A stretch of 64,000 nucleotides of DNA from Cryptomeria japonica (lineage: Eukaryota; Streptophyta; Pinopsida; Cupressales; Cupressaceae): NCBI RefSeq assembly GCF_030272615.1, contig NC_081412.1:138510747-138574746 (forward strand), written 5' to 3'. The notes below the pieces were generated by a model, which was not told the origin of the DNA, searched no databases, and was given only the letters and a program-made list of their open reading frames with translations. Below, one piece after another: positions 23,093 through 34,754 of this stretch. The position numbers were made by a program, and so were the translations under genes. Positions within the stretch are counted from its first letter, which is position 1. Each line of letters starts with the position of its first letter.

Positions 23093-23976
23093 TTAACAAC
23101 AATGACATGACTCTTTCAAATCAGCTTGATATCTAGCAACCATGCACACAACATGCATAATGTCCACCCTAGTCTGAGTAAGATATAGCAATCCATCAAC
23201 CATAGACCTGTACAAACTCTGATTAGTTTTTGGAGAATCACAATTCTTAGATAATTTGCAACTAGTCACCATAGGAGTTCCAACTGGTTTGGAGTCATCT
23301 AATCCAAACTTCTTCAGCAATTCCCTCACATATTTAGTTTGAGATATAAAAATACCTTTTCCAGTCTATGAAATCTGCAAACCTAAGAAAATTTCATCTC
23401 ACCTATCATAGATATCTCAAATTCTTTTTGCATATCACTAAAAAACTTCTTGCTCAAGTGATCATCACCTCCAAAGATAATATCATCAACAAAGACTTCA
23501 ACAATCAAGATGTTATTGTTTTCAATCTTAAAGTAGAGATTACTATCAGGAATCCCTTTATTAAATCTCAAATTCAGCAAATACTTATCCAATCTATCAT
23601 ACCATGCTCTAGGGGCTTGTTTCAATCCATAAAGAGATTTCTTCAATTTACATACCATGTTTCCATCATCTGATAATTAAAATCCATCAGGTTGTTCAAT
23701 GTAGACTTCTTCCTCAACATCACCATTCAAAAAGGAATATTTGACATCCATCTGATATACCTTGAAATCTTTATAAGCAACATATGTTAGCAACAATCTA
23801 ACAACTTCTAGTCTGGCCAATGGAGAAAAAGTCTCCTCATAATAAATTCCTTCTTTCTGTGAATATCCTTTGCATACCAGTCTTGATTTATTTATGACAA
23901 CTTCATCTGCTTCATTCAATTTATTCTTCAATACCCATTTAGTACCAATAACATTCTTATCTTTAGGTCTAGGCAC
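23093..23976 (-). pseudogene. Reverse transcriptase
   Basis: In minus-strand order it contains [16 protein letters not shown], the [20 protein letters not shown] block (first catalytic Asp in QMDV), YGLKQAPRAWYDRLDKYL, and FVDDIIFGG, the YVDD-type catalytic box. The last part (23329-23093) gives RELLKKFGLDDSKPVGTPM and GLLYLTQTRVDIM, typical of the copia RT-to-RNase H connection. Stops at about 23677 and 23380 interrupt it. The catalytic Asp pair is kept. It copies the RNA genome to DNA inside the particle. Confidence 0.85.
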
Positions 23977-24006
23977 AAGCTCTCATCTGTTGTTAATATG
24001 ATCTAA

Positions 24007-24387
24007 TTATTCTCCCATAGCTCTCATCCAATTTTCATCTTTGCAAGCTTCAACAACATCTTTAGGTTCAACTTTAGAAATCAAACATACCTCTTCACCA
24101 ACTAGCCTTCTTCTAGTCATCACACCTTTGTTTTTATCTCCAATAATATGATTTTCTAAATGATTCATTCTCACATACTTTGGATTCTTATGATTAATCT
24201 GATTTTTAGATTCCTGCACCTCTCCACCAGTAGCAGCAACATCTGGATTAACTATCTCTATAGGATCATTCTGCTCCAGTTCTTCAGTTTGAATAGGATC
24301 TAGAACAACATGTTGTCCATCATCATATCCACAAGCTCTGATCTCTTTTCTGTAATCCTCATCAACCTTCATATTTTCATTTTCCAC
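24007..24387 (-). pseudogene. Integrase C-terminal / RT linker
   Basis: This 126-residue frame is the variable linker between integrase and reverse transcriptase. It contains HIIGDKNKGVMTRRRL, then EVCLISKVEPKDVVEACKDE, then NWMRAM, close to the same region of the 30593 element (KDHIIGDKNKGVMTRRKL). The match shows the two elements are related. Confidence 0.75.
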
Positions 24388-24435
24388 TATCTTTCTTAGT
24401 CTCTTATTGTAGCACTGGTAAGCTTTGCTCTTTTT

Positions 24436-25205
24436 TTAATATCCCAAGAAAATTCCTTCATCACTTCTTGCATCAAACTTTCCTATATCCTCATCTCTCT
24501 TGATATAACATTTGCTACCAAAAATTATGAAATATCTCACCGTAGGAACATGACCAAACCATAACTCATAAGGAGTCTTACCAGTATCACCTTTAATATG
24601 AACTCGATTGAATGTGTAAACAACGATGCTAATAGCTTCTCTCCAATAGATCTTGGAAACATTCCCTTCAATCAACATAGTCCTTGCAGCATCCAAGACA
24701 GTCTTGTTCTTCCTTTCAACAACTCCATTCTGCCCAGGGGTTCTAGGAGCAGATAATTGTCTTCTAATCCCATGCTTCTCACAAAGTGAATTAAAATCAT
24801 CAAAACATAATTCTCCACCTCTATAAGATCTCAGGCATTTCACCTTCAATCCTGACTTAGTCTCAACCTTTTCTTTGAATATCTTGAATTTGTCTAATGC
24901 TTCAAATTTCTCCTTCAAAAAGACAACCCACATCATCTTGTAATAATCATCAATTAGCAGCATAAAATATATATCTTTTTGCACACATCTAGCATTTATA
25001 GGTCCACACAGGTCAATATGAACAAGATCTAGCAATCCATCAGATGTATATTGCTTGCTCTTGAAATAAATTATTGTTTACTTACCCAGTTGACATTCCT
25101 TGCATACTAGATTAATAGGCTTATTAATCTTAGGAAGATCTCTAACAACTTGAATAGATATGATATTAATCATTGAAATTAAATTAACATGACACATTCT
25201 CTTAT
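24436..25205 (-). pseudogene. Integrase with zinc-binding and catalytic core
   Basis: The N-terminal zinc-binding part (about 25205-25045) reads WHKRMCHVNL and CKECQLGK, interrupted by stops. The core (25035-24436) has the first catalytic Asp in HIDLCGP, and the Glu in NGVVERKN. The second catalytic Asp, normally in a LRSDRGGE-type motif, is a Tyr here (LRSYRGGE). TPYELWFG and SDEGIFLGY, the usual copia core ends, are present. It joins element DNA to the target. The Tyr would abolish activity. Confidence 0.85.
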
Positions 25206-25212
25206 GCCACAA

Positions 25213-25602
25213 TTAGCTTTCATCAATTTGAGCAATCAAACAACTTTTCTCACCAGCATTCAAATGAAAAATATTACTTTCAGTCTTAGTCCCAGATGCA
25301 ATCTCTATACCAGAGGCATTTAGGATCTTACGTTTTCCATGCTTGAATTGAAAATCATAACCTTTGTCAACCATCTGTCCAACACTCAACACATTATGAT
25401 TCAAACCTTCAACATAAAAAAAATCATCAGTATTATGCTTACCATCAAAAGAAATAGAACCTTTACCATGGATCACACAGGCTTTGTCATCTCCAAATCT
25501 CACTATTCCATCATCATACCTTTCCATAAAAAAATTCCTTTTAGCACTAGTCATATGATGTGAACAACCATTGTCAATCACCCATTCATCCTTTTCCTTC
25601 AA
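25213..25602 (-). pseudogene. Protease
   Basis: The frame opens with EKDEWVIDNGCSHHMT, the copia aspartic protease pattern (normally D-S/T-G; here D-N-G). It continues with FGDDKACVIHGKGSI and VEGLNHNVLSVGQM, the usual copia sequence between protease and integrase. The frame overlaps the end of gag by one small shift near 25590. It cuts the gag-pol polyprotein. Confidence 0.8.
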
Positions 25603-26746
25603 CTTTAGCAGCTAAAGATTTTTCCTCAATAGTGCAGCTAGTGAAATCAACAGGCACCGATCCATCTTCCTTAATGGCAAGAAACACAACTTTATCTCCT
25701 TCTGATTCTTCATATGTAACACCTTCATCATCAACATAATAGAAGTTATTATGATTTCTATAATTCCGGTTAGACTTGTAAGGCTTATCATACTTCTCAT
25801 GCTTCTCATATCTATCATTTAAATCATGCTTATCAAATTTATCATTCCTATCATACTTAGCCATTCTCTCCAAGCACCTAGAAGAAAAATGTCCTACCTT
25901 ATTGCAAGAGAAATATTTCAAGATAAATTTTCCATCGTACTTACCAGCTCCTTTAGGCAATCTCTGGGAAATTAATGCTTCAAGCTCATCCAGTTCTCTT
26001 TCTTTCTCTTCCATCTCTCTCCTTTCTCTTTCATATCTGGATACTCTGTATTCTACAAGTTCATACTTCTGTTTACCAAATACATATGCTCTAAATGTTG
26101 TCTCAAACTTTCCATGTGATTCACCAAATTTGCTCAGCTCAAATGCAACAATCTTTCCAACCAACTTATCTCTTATCACTATAGTTACACTTTGGATCTC
26201 ATCTATATAAACTACCTTATGTTTGTAAGTAGGAAGCAAAGATCTCAACACCTTAGCAACAATTTCATCTTGAAGGGTTCCACCGATACATCTGATACCT
26301 AGGACAAGATCATTCACCTTGGCCATAAAGGTATTTATGTTCTCATCTTCTCCCATCTTCCATATCTCATATTTCCCTTTCAAACTCCGCAACTTAGCAA
26401 CTTTCAATTGTTTATCTCCTTCATATAGGATCTCAAGCTTTTCCCAGATCTCATGTGTGGTATAAAGTCCCATTACATTTGTCATCTCAGAATCAATCAA
26501 GGCACTCGACATTGCTTCCTTCGCTATAATTTTATGTTCATATTTCTTGATCTCATCAATAGTAATCGGTCTATTCAAAGGAGCGAAATAGGCATCCTTT
26601 GTAATGTTCCAGTAGTCTTCTCCAAGACATCTTAAGTGCACTTCCATCTGGTTCTTCCATATAGCATAGTTACTTCTATCAAATCTCAGACTCTCCTTCT
26701 TAAAGATAACACTTCCACTTCTATTTTCCATCTCGGATCTCCTCAA
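25586..26746 (-). CDS. Copia gag (capsid/nucleocapsid), open
   Basis: The 386-residue frame is intact. The likely true start is the second methionine (MENRSGS, 26731). Residues 20-60 contain FDRSNYAIWKNQMEVHLRCL, the copia gag N-terminal motif. A coiled-coil-like charged segment (about residue 240) precedes a zinc knuckle that has lost its first cysteine (YFSCNKVGHFSSRC). Then comes a DKFDKHDLNDRYEKHEKYDK low-complexity run. The end shifts out of frame into the protease. It would form the particle and bind RNA. Whether it is expressed is unknown. Confidence 0.85.
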   Translation of the reverse strand: MRRSEMENRSGSVIFKKESLRFDRSNYAIWKNQMEVHLRCLGEDYWNITKDAYFAPLNRPITIDEIKKYEHKIIAKEAMSSALIDSEMTNVMGLYTTHEIWEKLEILYEGDKQLKVAKLRSLKGKYEIWKMGEDENINTFMAKVNDLVLGIRCIGGTLQDEIVAKVLRSLLPTYKHKVVYIDEIQSVTIVIRDKLVGKIVAFELSKFGESHGKFETTFRAYVFGKQKYELVEYRVSRYERERREMEEKERELDELEALISQRLPKGAGKYDGKFILKYFSCNKVGHFSSRCLERMAKYDRNDKFDKHDLNDRYEKHEKYDKPYKSNRNYRNHNNFYYVDDEGVTYEESEGDKVVFLAIKEDGSVPVDFTSCTIEEKSLAAKVEGKG

Positions 26747-26773
26747 GGGGTTAAGCTTCTTCCGGAGGATCTA

Positions 26774-26785
26774 GCTCTGATACCA
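26774..26785 (-). promoter_or_regulatory. Primer-binding site for initiator tRNA-Met
   Basis: The minus strand reads TGGTATCAGAGC, an exact match to the plant copia primer site, two bases inside the LTR. Confidence 0.9.
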
Positions 26786-26787
26786 AT

Positions 26788-28106
26788 TATTGGAAACAAT
26801 AATGAACGAAAACTGAGAGGGGGGGAATGAATCAGTTTTCATCGGATCTACAAACTTAACCACAAATAAAAATATGATAAACTATAGCAATAATAGAGAT
26901 AAGAAAATTGATAGCACAACACACAACACCAAGATTTTGATGTAGAAAACCCGGTTAAGGGAAAAACCATGGTGGGAACCTACCCACAATAAGATGATAC
27001 TTCACAGTAGTATGTGAAAATATTACAGTGGGGAATGCACATGCATTCAGGCACACTGCACTCACTGCTTAAAAAATAATGACCTGAAAGGCTACAACCC
27101 TTAGGGAAGTCTCACTGACTTACAACAAGATTTGGACTACAATCTGGAAGGAATGAACTACAATAATAGCATCTCCAAATGCCTGATGACAATTCTGGTT
27201 AAGCTCAATTGTCTGCTCTACAATGCCAATATTTTCTCAATCACAATGTTGAAGGATGAATCAATTGATCACACATACACCACTCTCTGATAATGCATAC
27301 ACAACCTTGATACCTAAATCACGTGACTATATCACCTATATAAACAATTCATCAACCTTGACAACAAGGTTGACTAAACCCTCAACTCACAATTAATTAC
27401 ATCACATGATACAAAGATCAATCACCAAACCAATATAATGATTTACATGACATAACATGGACCTAATTCAAATATCCAAAAATGCAACACTACCAGAAAT
27501 CATGCCAATATCAACCACAACATGCTACACCAGCAGGAAAACTGCATAACACGAAGAACATCACTAGTTCAGCAAAATCACCAAAAAATTGCACAACACT
27601 TAATGTGGATCATCAAAATAAATAGGACACAATTATAAAACACCAAAAAGCACATTAGAATCATCAACAATAACTGTGCCAACACCACTTAGCAAATCTT
27701 CATCGATCAACATCTAAAACTCAAGAATACTCAATTTATAGCAACTGTCACAAAGAAAGATTACCTATGAAGCACCAAATCATGAACCATCTGAAATTAA
27801 GATACATGAGAACATCCAAAACAATATCCCAAGATCTTAGCACAAGATCTGATCACACTGGAATATACCGGAGGAAATACTGAACTCTACAAAGCACTGA
27901 TTAGATAAACAAACTGCAAAACTAGATCATCTCATATGATCAATTAAGCTTACTGGATCACCAAAACCAATACAAAAGAATATAATGATACTAAAGATAC
28001 TCCATACACAAAACCATAATCCCAATAAACCAATCTGCAGTCACCAGAGTAGGAATATGCTGATATCAATGACAACAACATATCCTAGTAGCAACAATGT
28101 CCAACA
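26788..28106 (-). repeat. 5' LTR, full length (1,319 bases)
   Basis: It begins TATTGGAAAC (the left LTR has TGTTGGAAAC) and ends ..TCCAACA before the TGGCA duplication. It is the only full copy; the left LTR is truncated. Confidence 0.88.
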
Positions 28107-28111
28107 TGGCA
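28107..28111. repeat. Target-site duplication (TGGCA), right copy
   Basis: It matches 21810-21814 exactly. Confidence 0.85.
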
Positions 28112-28636
28112 TCAGTGCTTTGATTAGTTTTCCTCCCCTATACTAGCATGTAATTCCTATCTAATAAACTTAATCAACAATTTAGGGTATGTACTATCTC
28201 CCCATACTTGGGTGGTCATTGACTCCTCCCCACTCATTCATTATGTTGTGCATGTCATGGAACATTCACCATCTTCGTTGCTCCTTCGCTCTGGGCTCCT
28301 TCTGTGTATGATAATTAAGAGTGCACAAATGACCTCCTATGTCCCCCCTATAGCCTATATGTACCCCTGTAGCCTATATGTACCCCTCCTTTCCACTTTT
28401 TTGCCTTCATAATTTTCCCCCATCTTATCCTCTTTCATCAGTTCCTTTGCCAATTCTTTTTTTTCCTTCTTTCCCTTTTTGTCACCTTTTTTCTTTTTTT
28501 TTGAGAATTTACCTTGAAAATTCAAATTTTTTTGTAAAAATTCTCAAGGGACCATCATCCTTCCATATTTCTCCACCTTCCCTCACTAGGGCATCATTTT
28601 TTTTTCTTTGACACGATGTCGTTTCACAACACTGAG
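28112..28636. other. No intact gene; upstream part of PMD unit 2
   Basis: About 28200-28340 is related to 2686-2830, the possible upstream PMD exon of copy 1 (e.g. 'ggaacattcaccatct' against 'ggaatgttcgccatct'). The rest is T/C-rich without a credible frame. Confidence 0.4.
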
Positions 28637-28652
28637 TCAAAGAGGGGTAAAA
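28637..28652 (+). promoter_or_regulatory. Polypurine tract of gypsy-like element 2
   Basis: TCAAAGAGGGGTAAAA precedes the LTR-start sequence TATAGATACC. Element 1 has CAAAGAGGGGCAAAA and TGTAGACACC at the same place. Confidence 0.65.
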
Positions 28653-29600
28653 TATAGATACCTAAAAATTAATGAAATTTTATTTAATTAATTATCCTTG
28701 TAACCCTTTATCCATCCCAAATAACTAATTGAATTTTATTTAATTAACTATTCCCACATTCAATATAATTAATAATATCCCCCTTTCTTCCCAAAGTTTG
28801 ATTTATTTTATTAAATTGAACCCCACTTTAGCCCATTAGACAAATATTCCTCTAAGTCAAATTAGCTAATTAATTTCTAAATAATTAACTCGTATCCTAG
28901 ATTCCTGTAAATCCTCTCACTAAGCCCACTTGTTAAAGCTAATTAATTAGTGCCTAATCCTCATTATTATTTTCCTCCAATTTTAAATGCATCCCACCAA
29001 CCCAAGTTCACATGTGACACCCCTCTTAAATTAACTTGCATGCACAAATTATTTTCAAGCCTCCACCTCACTCTTTGACCAAGGGTGCTCACACATCTGT
29101 GAGGATGCTCTTCCCGATAGAACCACCCTACACTTTCCCTTTTCATCAATTTTTCACTTCCCTCTTCTTGCACCTCTCACACTTTTCCATTTTGTGTCCA
29201 TTTTTCATTCTCTTGTTCTTCCCATGTGTGAGAACACCTTTCCCTCTTCCTTGTGCAAAGTGTTTGTCCTAATATTCCCACCCATGGCTAAACATTCAAT
29301 CCCACTCATCTCCTCTCCTTCAATCTTAGCCCTTCATCAACTTTTGATCTCAACCATCCATTTGTACCTCAAAAATCTATTAATTTGAGCCTCCCCCCTC
29401 ATATCCATATCACAATTTTCATGTTATGCTACCATATGCACTCCAAGATCCCTACTTTGTTGTGTAAGTTAGAGACAAATGCACATATCCAATCATCAAG
29501 AAAAAATCAAGTGGCTAAGATCGCACTACTTCTAGTTCAATCCACAAATTAAGTTAAAGGTATAGTTTTTGTTTGAGCTCTTGGTTTTGTGGTTAAACAT
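28653..29600 (+). repeat. LTR of gypsy-like element 2 (right end uncertain)
   Basis: The start matches the element 1 LTR with two changes. Like that LTR it has an attaatt-rich segment (about 28670-28960). The right end is not clear and the segment may extend further towards 30592. No credible gene is present. Confidence 0.5.
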
Positions 29601-30311
29601 TTACCTAGCATCATATTTTTTATTGCTTTTAGAAACATCAATGCAAAGCATTATCAAGACCAAACCTAACTAGTCAACATACTATTATCACCAAAATTAT
29701 CAACTGCAACACCATGGACTTGAAAAGATAGAAGTGTAATGTTCATAGAGCATAGAAATTATATCCAAGACTACAAGACCATATATACAAATGTAGAGGA
29801 ATGAAAAACATTCTTTCAAACTATTTTCAACACACTTTTTTTAGAAACTTCACTCTTAATCAACTTTTGAAAGCTAGAACAACATTAGCTTCACTAAGGA
29901 ATAATAAAGGAAATACTACAGCTTGTAGTATACACAAGATCATTTGGAAAACATTACTTCATCATCATTATTCTAATTCTCATCTTAATACTTCTAGTTC
30001 TCATCTTAATTATTTTAATCCCCATTTTAATATGATATCATCATGATACTAGCTATGATCATCATTGTCATTACTAAAAAACCATCAGAATACACGAGCA
30101 AGCCTCATATAAATATCTTCATTATCATTTTTTTGAAATACCTCATTATTATAGTCATACATGGTGAGACATCAACACCAAATTGATGGTGGAATTCCAA
30201 CCCAGGACATCATCAACAACATCTCTAGACAACTGCATATTTGACATAACAATTTTCAGCATCATTATCATGGTATCAACCCTAATTGTCTCTACAACAC
30301 ACATTAGACAT

Positions 30312-30511
30312 AACTCATCAAAATTAGCATCAATATCGTCAATCATGACACCATAGCATGTTGGATATCAATACTAAGAGGGTATAACTAAACAATGAAT
30401 CACCGACATAATACTCATCAAAATTAGCATCAATATCATTAATCACGACACCATAGCATGTTGGATATCAATACTAAGAGGGTAGACCTAAATAGTGAAT
30501 CATCTACATAA
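30312..30511. repeat. Tandem duplication, period 100 bp
   Basis: The segment from 30312 (aactcatcaaaattagcatc) is repeated from 30412 with a few substitutions. A third copy begins near 30512 but diverges at once. Confidence 0.75.
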
Positions 30512-30587
30512 TACTCATCTACAGTTTTCATTAATGATACCATACATCCAATTGATTATCTACACTTTACATAAATGACATCCCCTA

Positions 30588-30592
30588 GCACC
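30588..30592. repeat. Target-site duplication (GCACC), left copy
   Basis: GCACC precedes the LTR at 30593 and recurs at 37754-37758. Confidence 0.85.
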
Positions 30593-31866
30593 TGTTGGCA
30601 TTATGGATGAATTGATTATGTGTTGCATTGATGTTTTGTCATTGATGTCAACACTAGTTGTTATGGTTGGTTACCGTCAGACAGGTTTTGGTTACCGGTA
30701 GAACATCTAGTGTTACCGGTATAAGAGAATATCTATTGGACACTTCTGACATATTTGGATCTATGGAATGTGATTGGTTACATGTGGTATGTGCTTCTAG
30801 AGCACGTCTTGGTTAGATGGTATTGACTTGGTAATCAGATGCTATCATACACTCTGGTAAACCCTTATCGACATTGGTTTAAGGCTTTACTGACAGAGCT
30901 CTCACTAAGGAATCTTGATAGGATGCATAATTGCGATTGGTGCAACTTCTACATGGATTTCAAGATGCTAAAGATGTTCTTTGATCGTGCTTCAAGTGCT
31001 TGAAGACATTTCTTTGGCATGGTAGACCCAGAATAGGTCCAGTGCCTATTTAGGTTATGGACTGGTATCATGATAACGTGTACTCTACATGCTACCAAGA
31101 TGTTTTGAGATGATCTATGGATTGGTTATTGTTGTTTTGGTCTTAAGTTGACATGGCATATCATTGTAATATGGATTTATGAAATGATCTTATTGTAATA
31201 TCTTTTAGGTGGCTGACCTAATTGGTTTAGGCCTTAGGGTTTGTATAAAATGATGTAAGATCTCATTGTAGATCGTGGTATGGGAATGGAATAAGTTTTC
31301 ATGATCTTGGAATGCAATATCATAAGCGAAGGAGATTTGGTCGATCATAGGTGATCGAATCTAAATTAAGGAAGAGGTCAAAGGCCTCCGTTATTGAGCT
31401 TAACCAGGACTATAATCAAGCATGGTAGATGTTATCTCTAGTAGTTCACTCTATTGGATTGCTGCCCATTTATCTTGAGATGGTTGTAGCCTCTCTTTAG
31501 TCAGTGAGACTCTTTTGTAATGAGTAGTACGCTCTAGGCAGTGTGCCTTCCCGCATGTGCAGGCCCCTCATTGTATCACATACTTTCTATAGAAGTATCA
31601 TCTGACTATGGGTAGGCTTCCCACTGTGGTTTTTAGCTTTCCACGTTTTCCACATACAAATTATGGTGTTATGTGGTATGGTTTCTTTGCATTGATTATC
31701 TGTTTAATTATTAAGTTATATTTTTTACCAGTATCTGTTCCTACTGGCATTTGTGTGTGCTTTACCAGTACTTGATTTGTTTAATGGTTATTAAGTGGAT
31801 TAAAAGTTATAATCTGTTAACAACTGATTCACCCCCCCTCTTAGTTGTTCACTGGTTATCCTAACA
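30593..31866 (+). repeat. 5' LTR
   Basis: It begins TGTTGGCATT and ends ..TATCCTAACA. It contains a TATAAAA box, the conserved 'actgtggtttt' block, and a 'gattcaccccccctctta' stretch near its end. Confidence 0.9.
31244..31250 (+). promoter_or_regulatory. TATA box in the 5' LTR
   Basis: TATAAAA lies in 'tttgtataaaatgatg'; the same box is kept in the 3' LTR at 37123-37129. It probably sets transcript start about 30 bases downstream. Confidence 0.65.
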
Positions 31867-31868
31867 AT

Positions 31869-31880
31869 TGGTATCAGATC
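31869..31880 (+). promoter_or_regulatory. Primer-binding site for initiator tRNA-Met
   Basis: TGGTATCAGATC, one base different from TGGTATCAGAGC, two bases after the LTR end. Confidence 0.88.
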
Positions 31881-31924
31881 TTTGGTCCTCTTTTATAGAA
31901 GCTTAATCGCTTGAGGTAGATCCT

Positions 31925-33060
31925 ATGGCAGCTAACACTTCTAATCCACCAACAACTATTTTCAGAAGAGAAATCCCTAAGCTTGATGGAACAAATTATG
32001 GGATATGGAAAATTCAAATGGAGATCCATCTTAGATGTCTTGGCAAGGATATTTGGGAGATCACTGAGAAAGGATATACACCTTATGATCTGGCATCTGG
32101 CAATCCTTCTCCTGCAAACTTGGATAAGAATATTGAGAATGATTGCAGAGCTAGAGAAGCCCTCTTGTGTTAACTTACTGATCAGCAGATCATGGGATTA
32201 ATTGATAAATCATTAGCTAAGGTTATGTGGGATAAATTGCAAACTCTGAATGAAGGTGATCCTACTGCCAAATTGCTAAACTTGATGACTATCGGGTAAG
32301 ATATGAAAACTTAAAGATGGAAGATAATGAAAGAATTATTGTGTTTATGGAAAGAGTAAATGAGATTGTTATGGGAATTCAATGTTGTGGAGGATTTCTG
32401 AGTGAAGATGAAATAGTTTCCAAAGTCTTGAGAGCCCTTCCACCGGCTTACAAGATGAAGGCAACTGTAATTAATGAGTTGAGAATAATGGCTAACTCTT
32501 CAGTTAACATAGACATTCTGATTGGGAAATTATCTGCTTTTGAGCTTGAAGAATTTGGATCTTCTAGAGCTATAAAGTTTGAACTTGCTTTTCATGCATC
32601 ATCATCATCATCATCTACCAGCAAAAGTGATTGGAAATTTTTATATGCAAAATAATTGGAAGACATGAGGAAAGAAGATGAATAATTTGAGCAACTTGAA
32701 GCCTTATTTGCTAGAAGAGTACCTAAATGTCCGACAAGAAGTAAGTATGAAGGAAAAGAACCTTTTAAATGTTTTTCATGTAATAAGATTGGTCATTTTG
32801 CATCTAGATGTCCTGAAAGGAATGCAAGCTTTGCGGAAAGAGTTAAGAAATCATTTAAGCCTAACCAAAAAATATATAGATTCAAGAAAAGTAAACAATG
32901 CTACATAGTGGATGAGGAAGGAGTAACCGATGACTTTGGAGATGAACCAATAGAAGACTTTGCTAGTGGATCCGACAATGGAAAGGAACGGGTGTTCTAT
33001 GCTTTAAAGAAAGATGAACTAGAACTGGCTATCAAAAATGAAGAAAAGGCCTTGGAAGAA
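31925..33060 (+). pseudogene. Copia gag, broken
   Basis: The start ATG at 31925 gives MAANTSNPPTTIFRREIPKL, then DGTNYGIWKIQMEIHLRCLG, the copia gag motif. The first frame stops at 32171; the sequence then shifts frame near 32275 and continues as KMEDNERI and the rest at 32317-32655. Further stops occur at about 32653 and 32680. The zinc knuckle (32770-32811) CFSCNKIGHFASRC is intact, unlike in the 25586 gag. It would form the particle and bind RNA. Confidence 0.85.
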
Positions 33061-33465
33061 AAAGTTGAAGATAAAGATGAATGGGTAATTGATAGTGGAT
33101 GCTCACATCATATGATTGGAGATAAAGGCAAATTTCTATCCCTGCAAGGATACAATGGCGGTCAAGTCAGATTTGGAGATGACAAAGCATGTATGATCAG
33201 AGGTAGAGGTATTATTTCTTTGGATAACAAGCATAACATTGATAATGTCTATTATGTAGAAGGTTTAAAGCATAATCTTTTGAGTGTGGTCAATTGGTGG
33301 ACAAAGGTTTCCAACTTCAGTTTAAAGATAGAAAATGCAAAATCATTAACAAGACTGGTTTGGAGATTGCAACCGGTATTTAGACTGGAGGTAATATCTT
33401 TCACTTGAACACTGGTAATAAGACATGTTTGATTTCTCATATTGATGAGTGTTGAATATGGTAGA
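33061..33465 (+). pseudogene. Protease
   Basis: DEWVIDSGCSHHMIG contains the D-S-G active-site triad (codons 33091-33099). FGDDKACMIRGRG and VEGLKHNLLSV follow as in the 25213 gene. A frameshift is likely near 33290 and a stop lies near 33408. Confidence 0.82.
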
Positions 33466-34754
33466 AGAGGTTGTGTCATGCTAATTTTGATTGTATTGTT
33501 AAGATCAGGTCAACTAAGGTAGTTAGAGATATACCTAATATTATGAAGCCTCATAATCGGGTATGTAAGGAATGTCAATTGGGAAAGCAAGTTAGAAGTT
33601 CCTTTAAGAGCATACATGATAAATCTAATGATGTACTTGATTTGATTCAAACTGACTTATGTGGTCTAGCAAGGACTAGAAGATTTCAAGGTGATAGGTA
33701 TTTCATGTTGATTATTGATGACTATTCTAGAATGATGTGAGTGACTTTTTTAAGGGAGAAGTCTAAAGCCTTTGAGAAATTCAAAATCTTTAAATCAAAG
33801 GTTGAAATAGAAACTGGATTGAAAATCAAATGTCTAAGATCAGATCATGTCGGTGAGTTCACTTCTCACAAATTTAACAGTTATTGTGAGATAAATGGAA
33901 TCAGAAGATAATTATCGGCACCTCAGACTCCTTAGCAGAATGGAGTAGTGGAAAGAAAGAACAAAACCATTTTGGATGCAACAAGATCTATGATGATGGA
34001 AGCCAAATTTCCTCATATCTATTGGAGAGAAGTGGTGAGTACAATAGTCTACACATTCAACAGAGTTCACATCAAAGGTGAAACCGGTAAGACCCCTTAT
34101 GAATTATGGTTTGGACATACACCTACTATTAAATATTTTAGAACTTTAGGAAGTAAATTCTATATAAAAAGAGATGATTTAATTGGAAAGTTTGATACTA
34201 GATGTGATGAAGGGATATTTCTTGGTTATTCAATTCAAAGCAAAGCATATAGATGTTATAACAAAAGATTGCAGAGAATTGTGGAATGTGCTAATGTGAA
34301 AGTGGATGAGCAGTATAGAAATCATTCTATATCATATGATAGGGAACCGGTAGTGGAAATGATCATAACTAAACCGATAATGCCTCAACCGATACGAGAA
34401 ACTGAGACAGTTACACCAACACAATCAAAAAATTCAATTGTGACTGATGATCAGAGCAGTGAGCCTGAAGTTCAGAATACACCAAGGTATGTAAGATTAA
34501 ATCATTCTAAAGATCATATTATTGGAGATAAGAACAAGGGAGTTATGACAAGAAGAAAACTGGAAAATGAAGAGGTATGTCTTATTTCAAAAATTAAACC
34601 GGCAACTGTTATTGAAGCTTGTAAGGATGAACATTGGTTAAAAGCTATGGAAGATGAATTAGATCAGATAGAGAAAAATGAGACTTGGTCTTTAGTTCCC
34701 CGACTAAAAATAAGAATGTTATTAGAACTAAATAGGTTTTTAGGAATAAACTGA
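33466..34754 (+). pseudogene. Integrase and linker
   Basis: The N-terminal zinc-binding half is partly kept (RGCVMLILIVLLRSG in one frame, CKECQLGKQVRSSFKS in the next). The core has all three catalytic acids: Asp in TDLCG (33654-33656), Asp in RSDHVGE (33843-33845) and Glu in VVERKN (33951-33953). Stops occur at 33737 (TGA for a Trp), about 33908 (TAA for a Gln) and 33933 (TAG for a Gln). The linker HIIGDKNKGVMTRRKL matches the 21815 element. It joins DNA ends to the target. Confidence 0.85.

Larger units (their letters stand above)
21815..28106 (-). mobile_element. Ty1/copia retrotransposon, 6.3 kb, 3' LTR truncated
   Basis: A TGGCA duplication flanks it. In minus-strand order it has a full 5' LTR (26788-28106), a perfect tRNA-iMet primer site, gag, protease, integrase, reverse transcriptase and RNase H. 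That order (integrase before reverse transcriptase) is diagnostic of Ty1/copia. The left LTR has lost its right part and the polypurine tract (break near 22385). It sits inside the second PMD-bearing unit. All genes except gag are broken. Confidence 0.9.
29601..30592. other. A/C-rich repeat DNA before the copia insertion
   Basis: There is no gene. The DNA is rich in atcatca and acaacatc phrases and resembles 37754-38170 on the other side of the copia element, so it is probably the same interrupted repeat. It includes a 100-bp tandem duplication at 30312-30511. Confidence 0.45.

Noticed and set aside
30312..30519. Possible CRISPR-like array
   Set aside because: Only two 100-base tandem units, with no spacers; this is a plant nuclear repeat.
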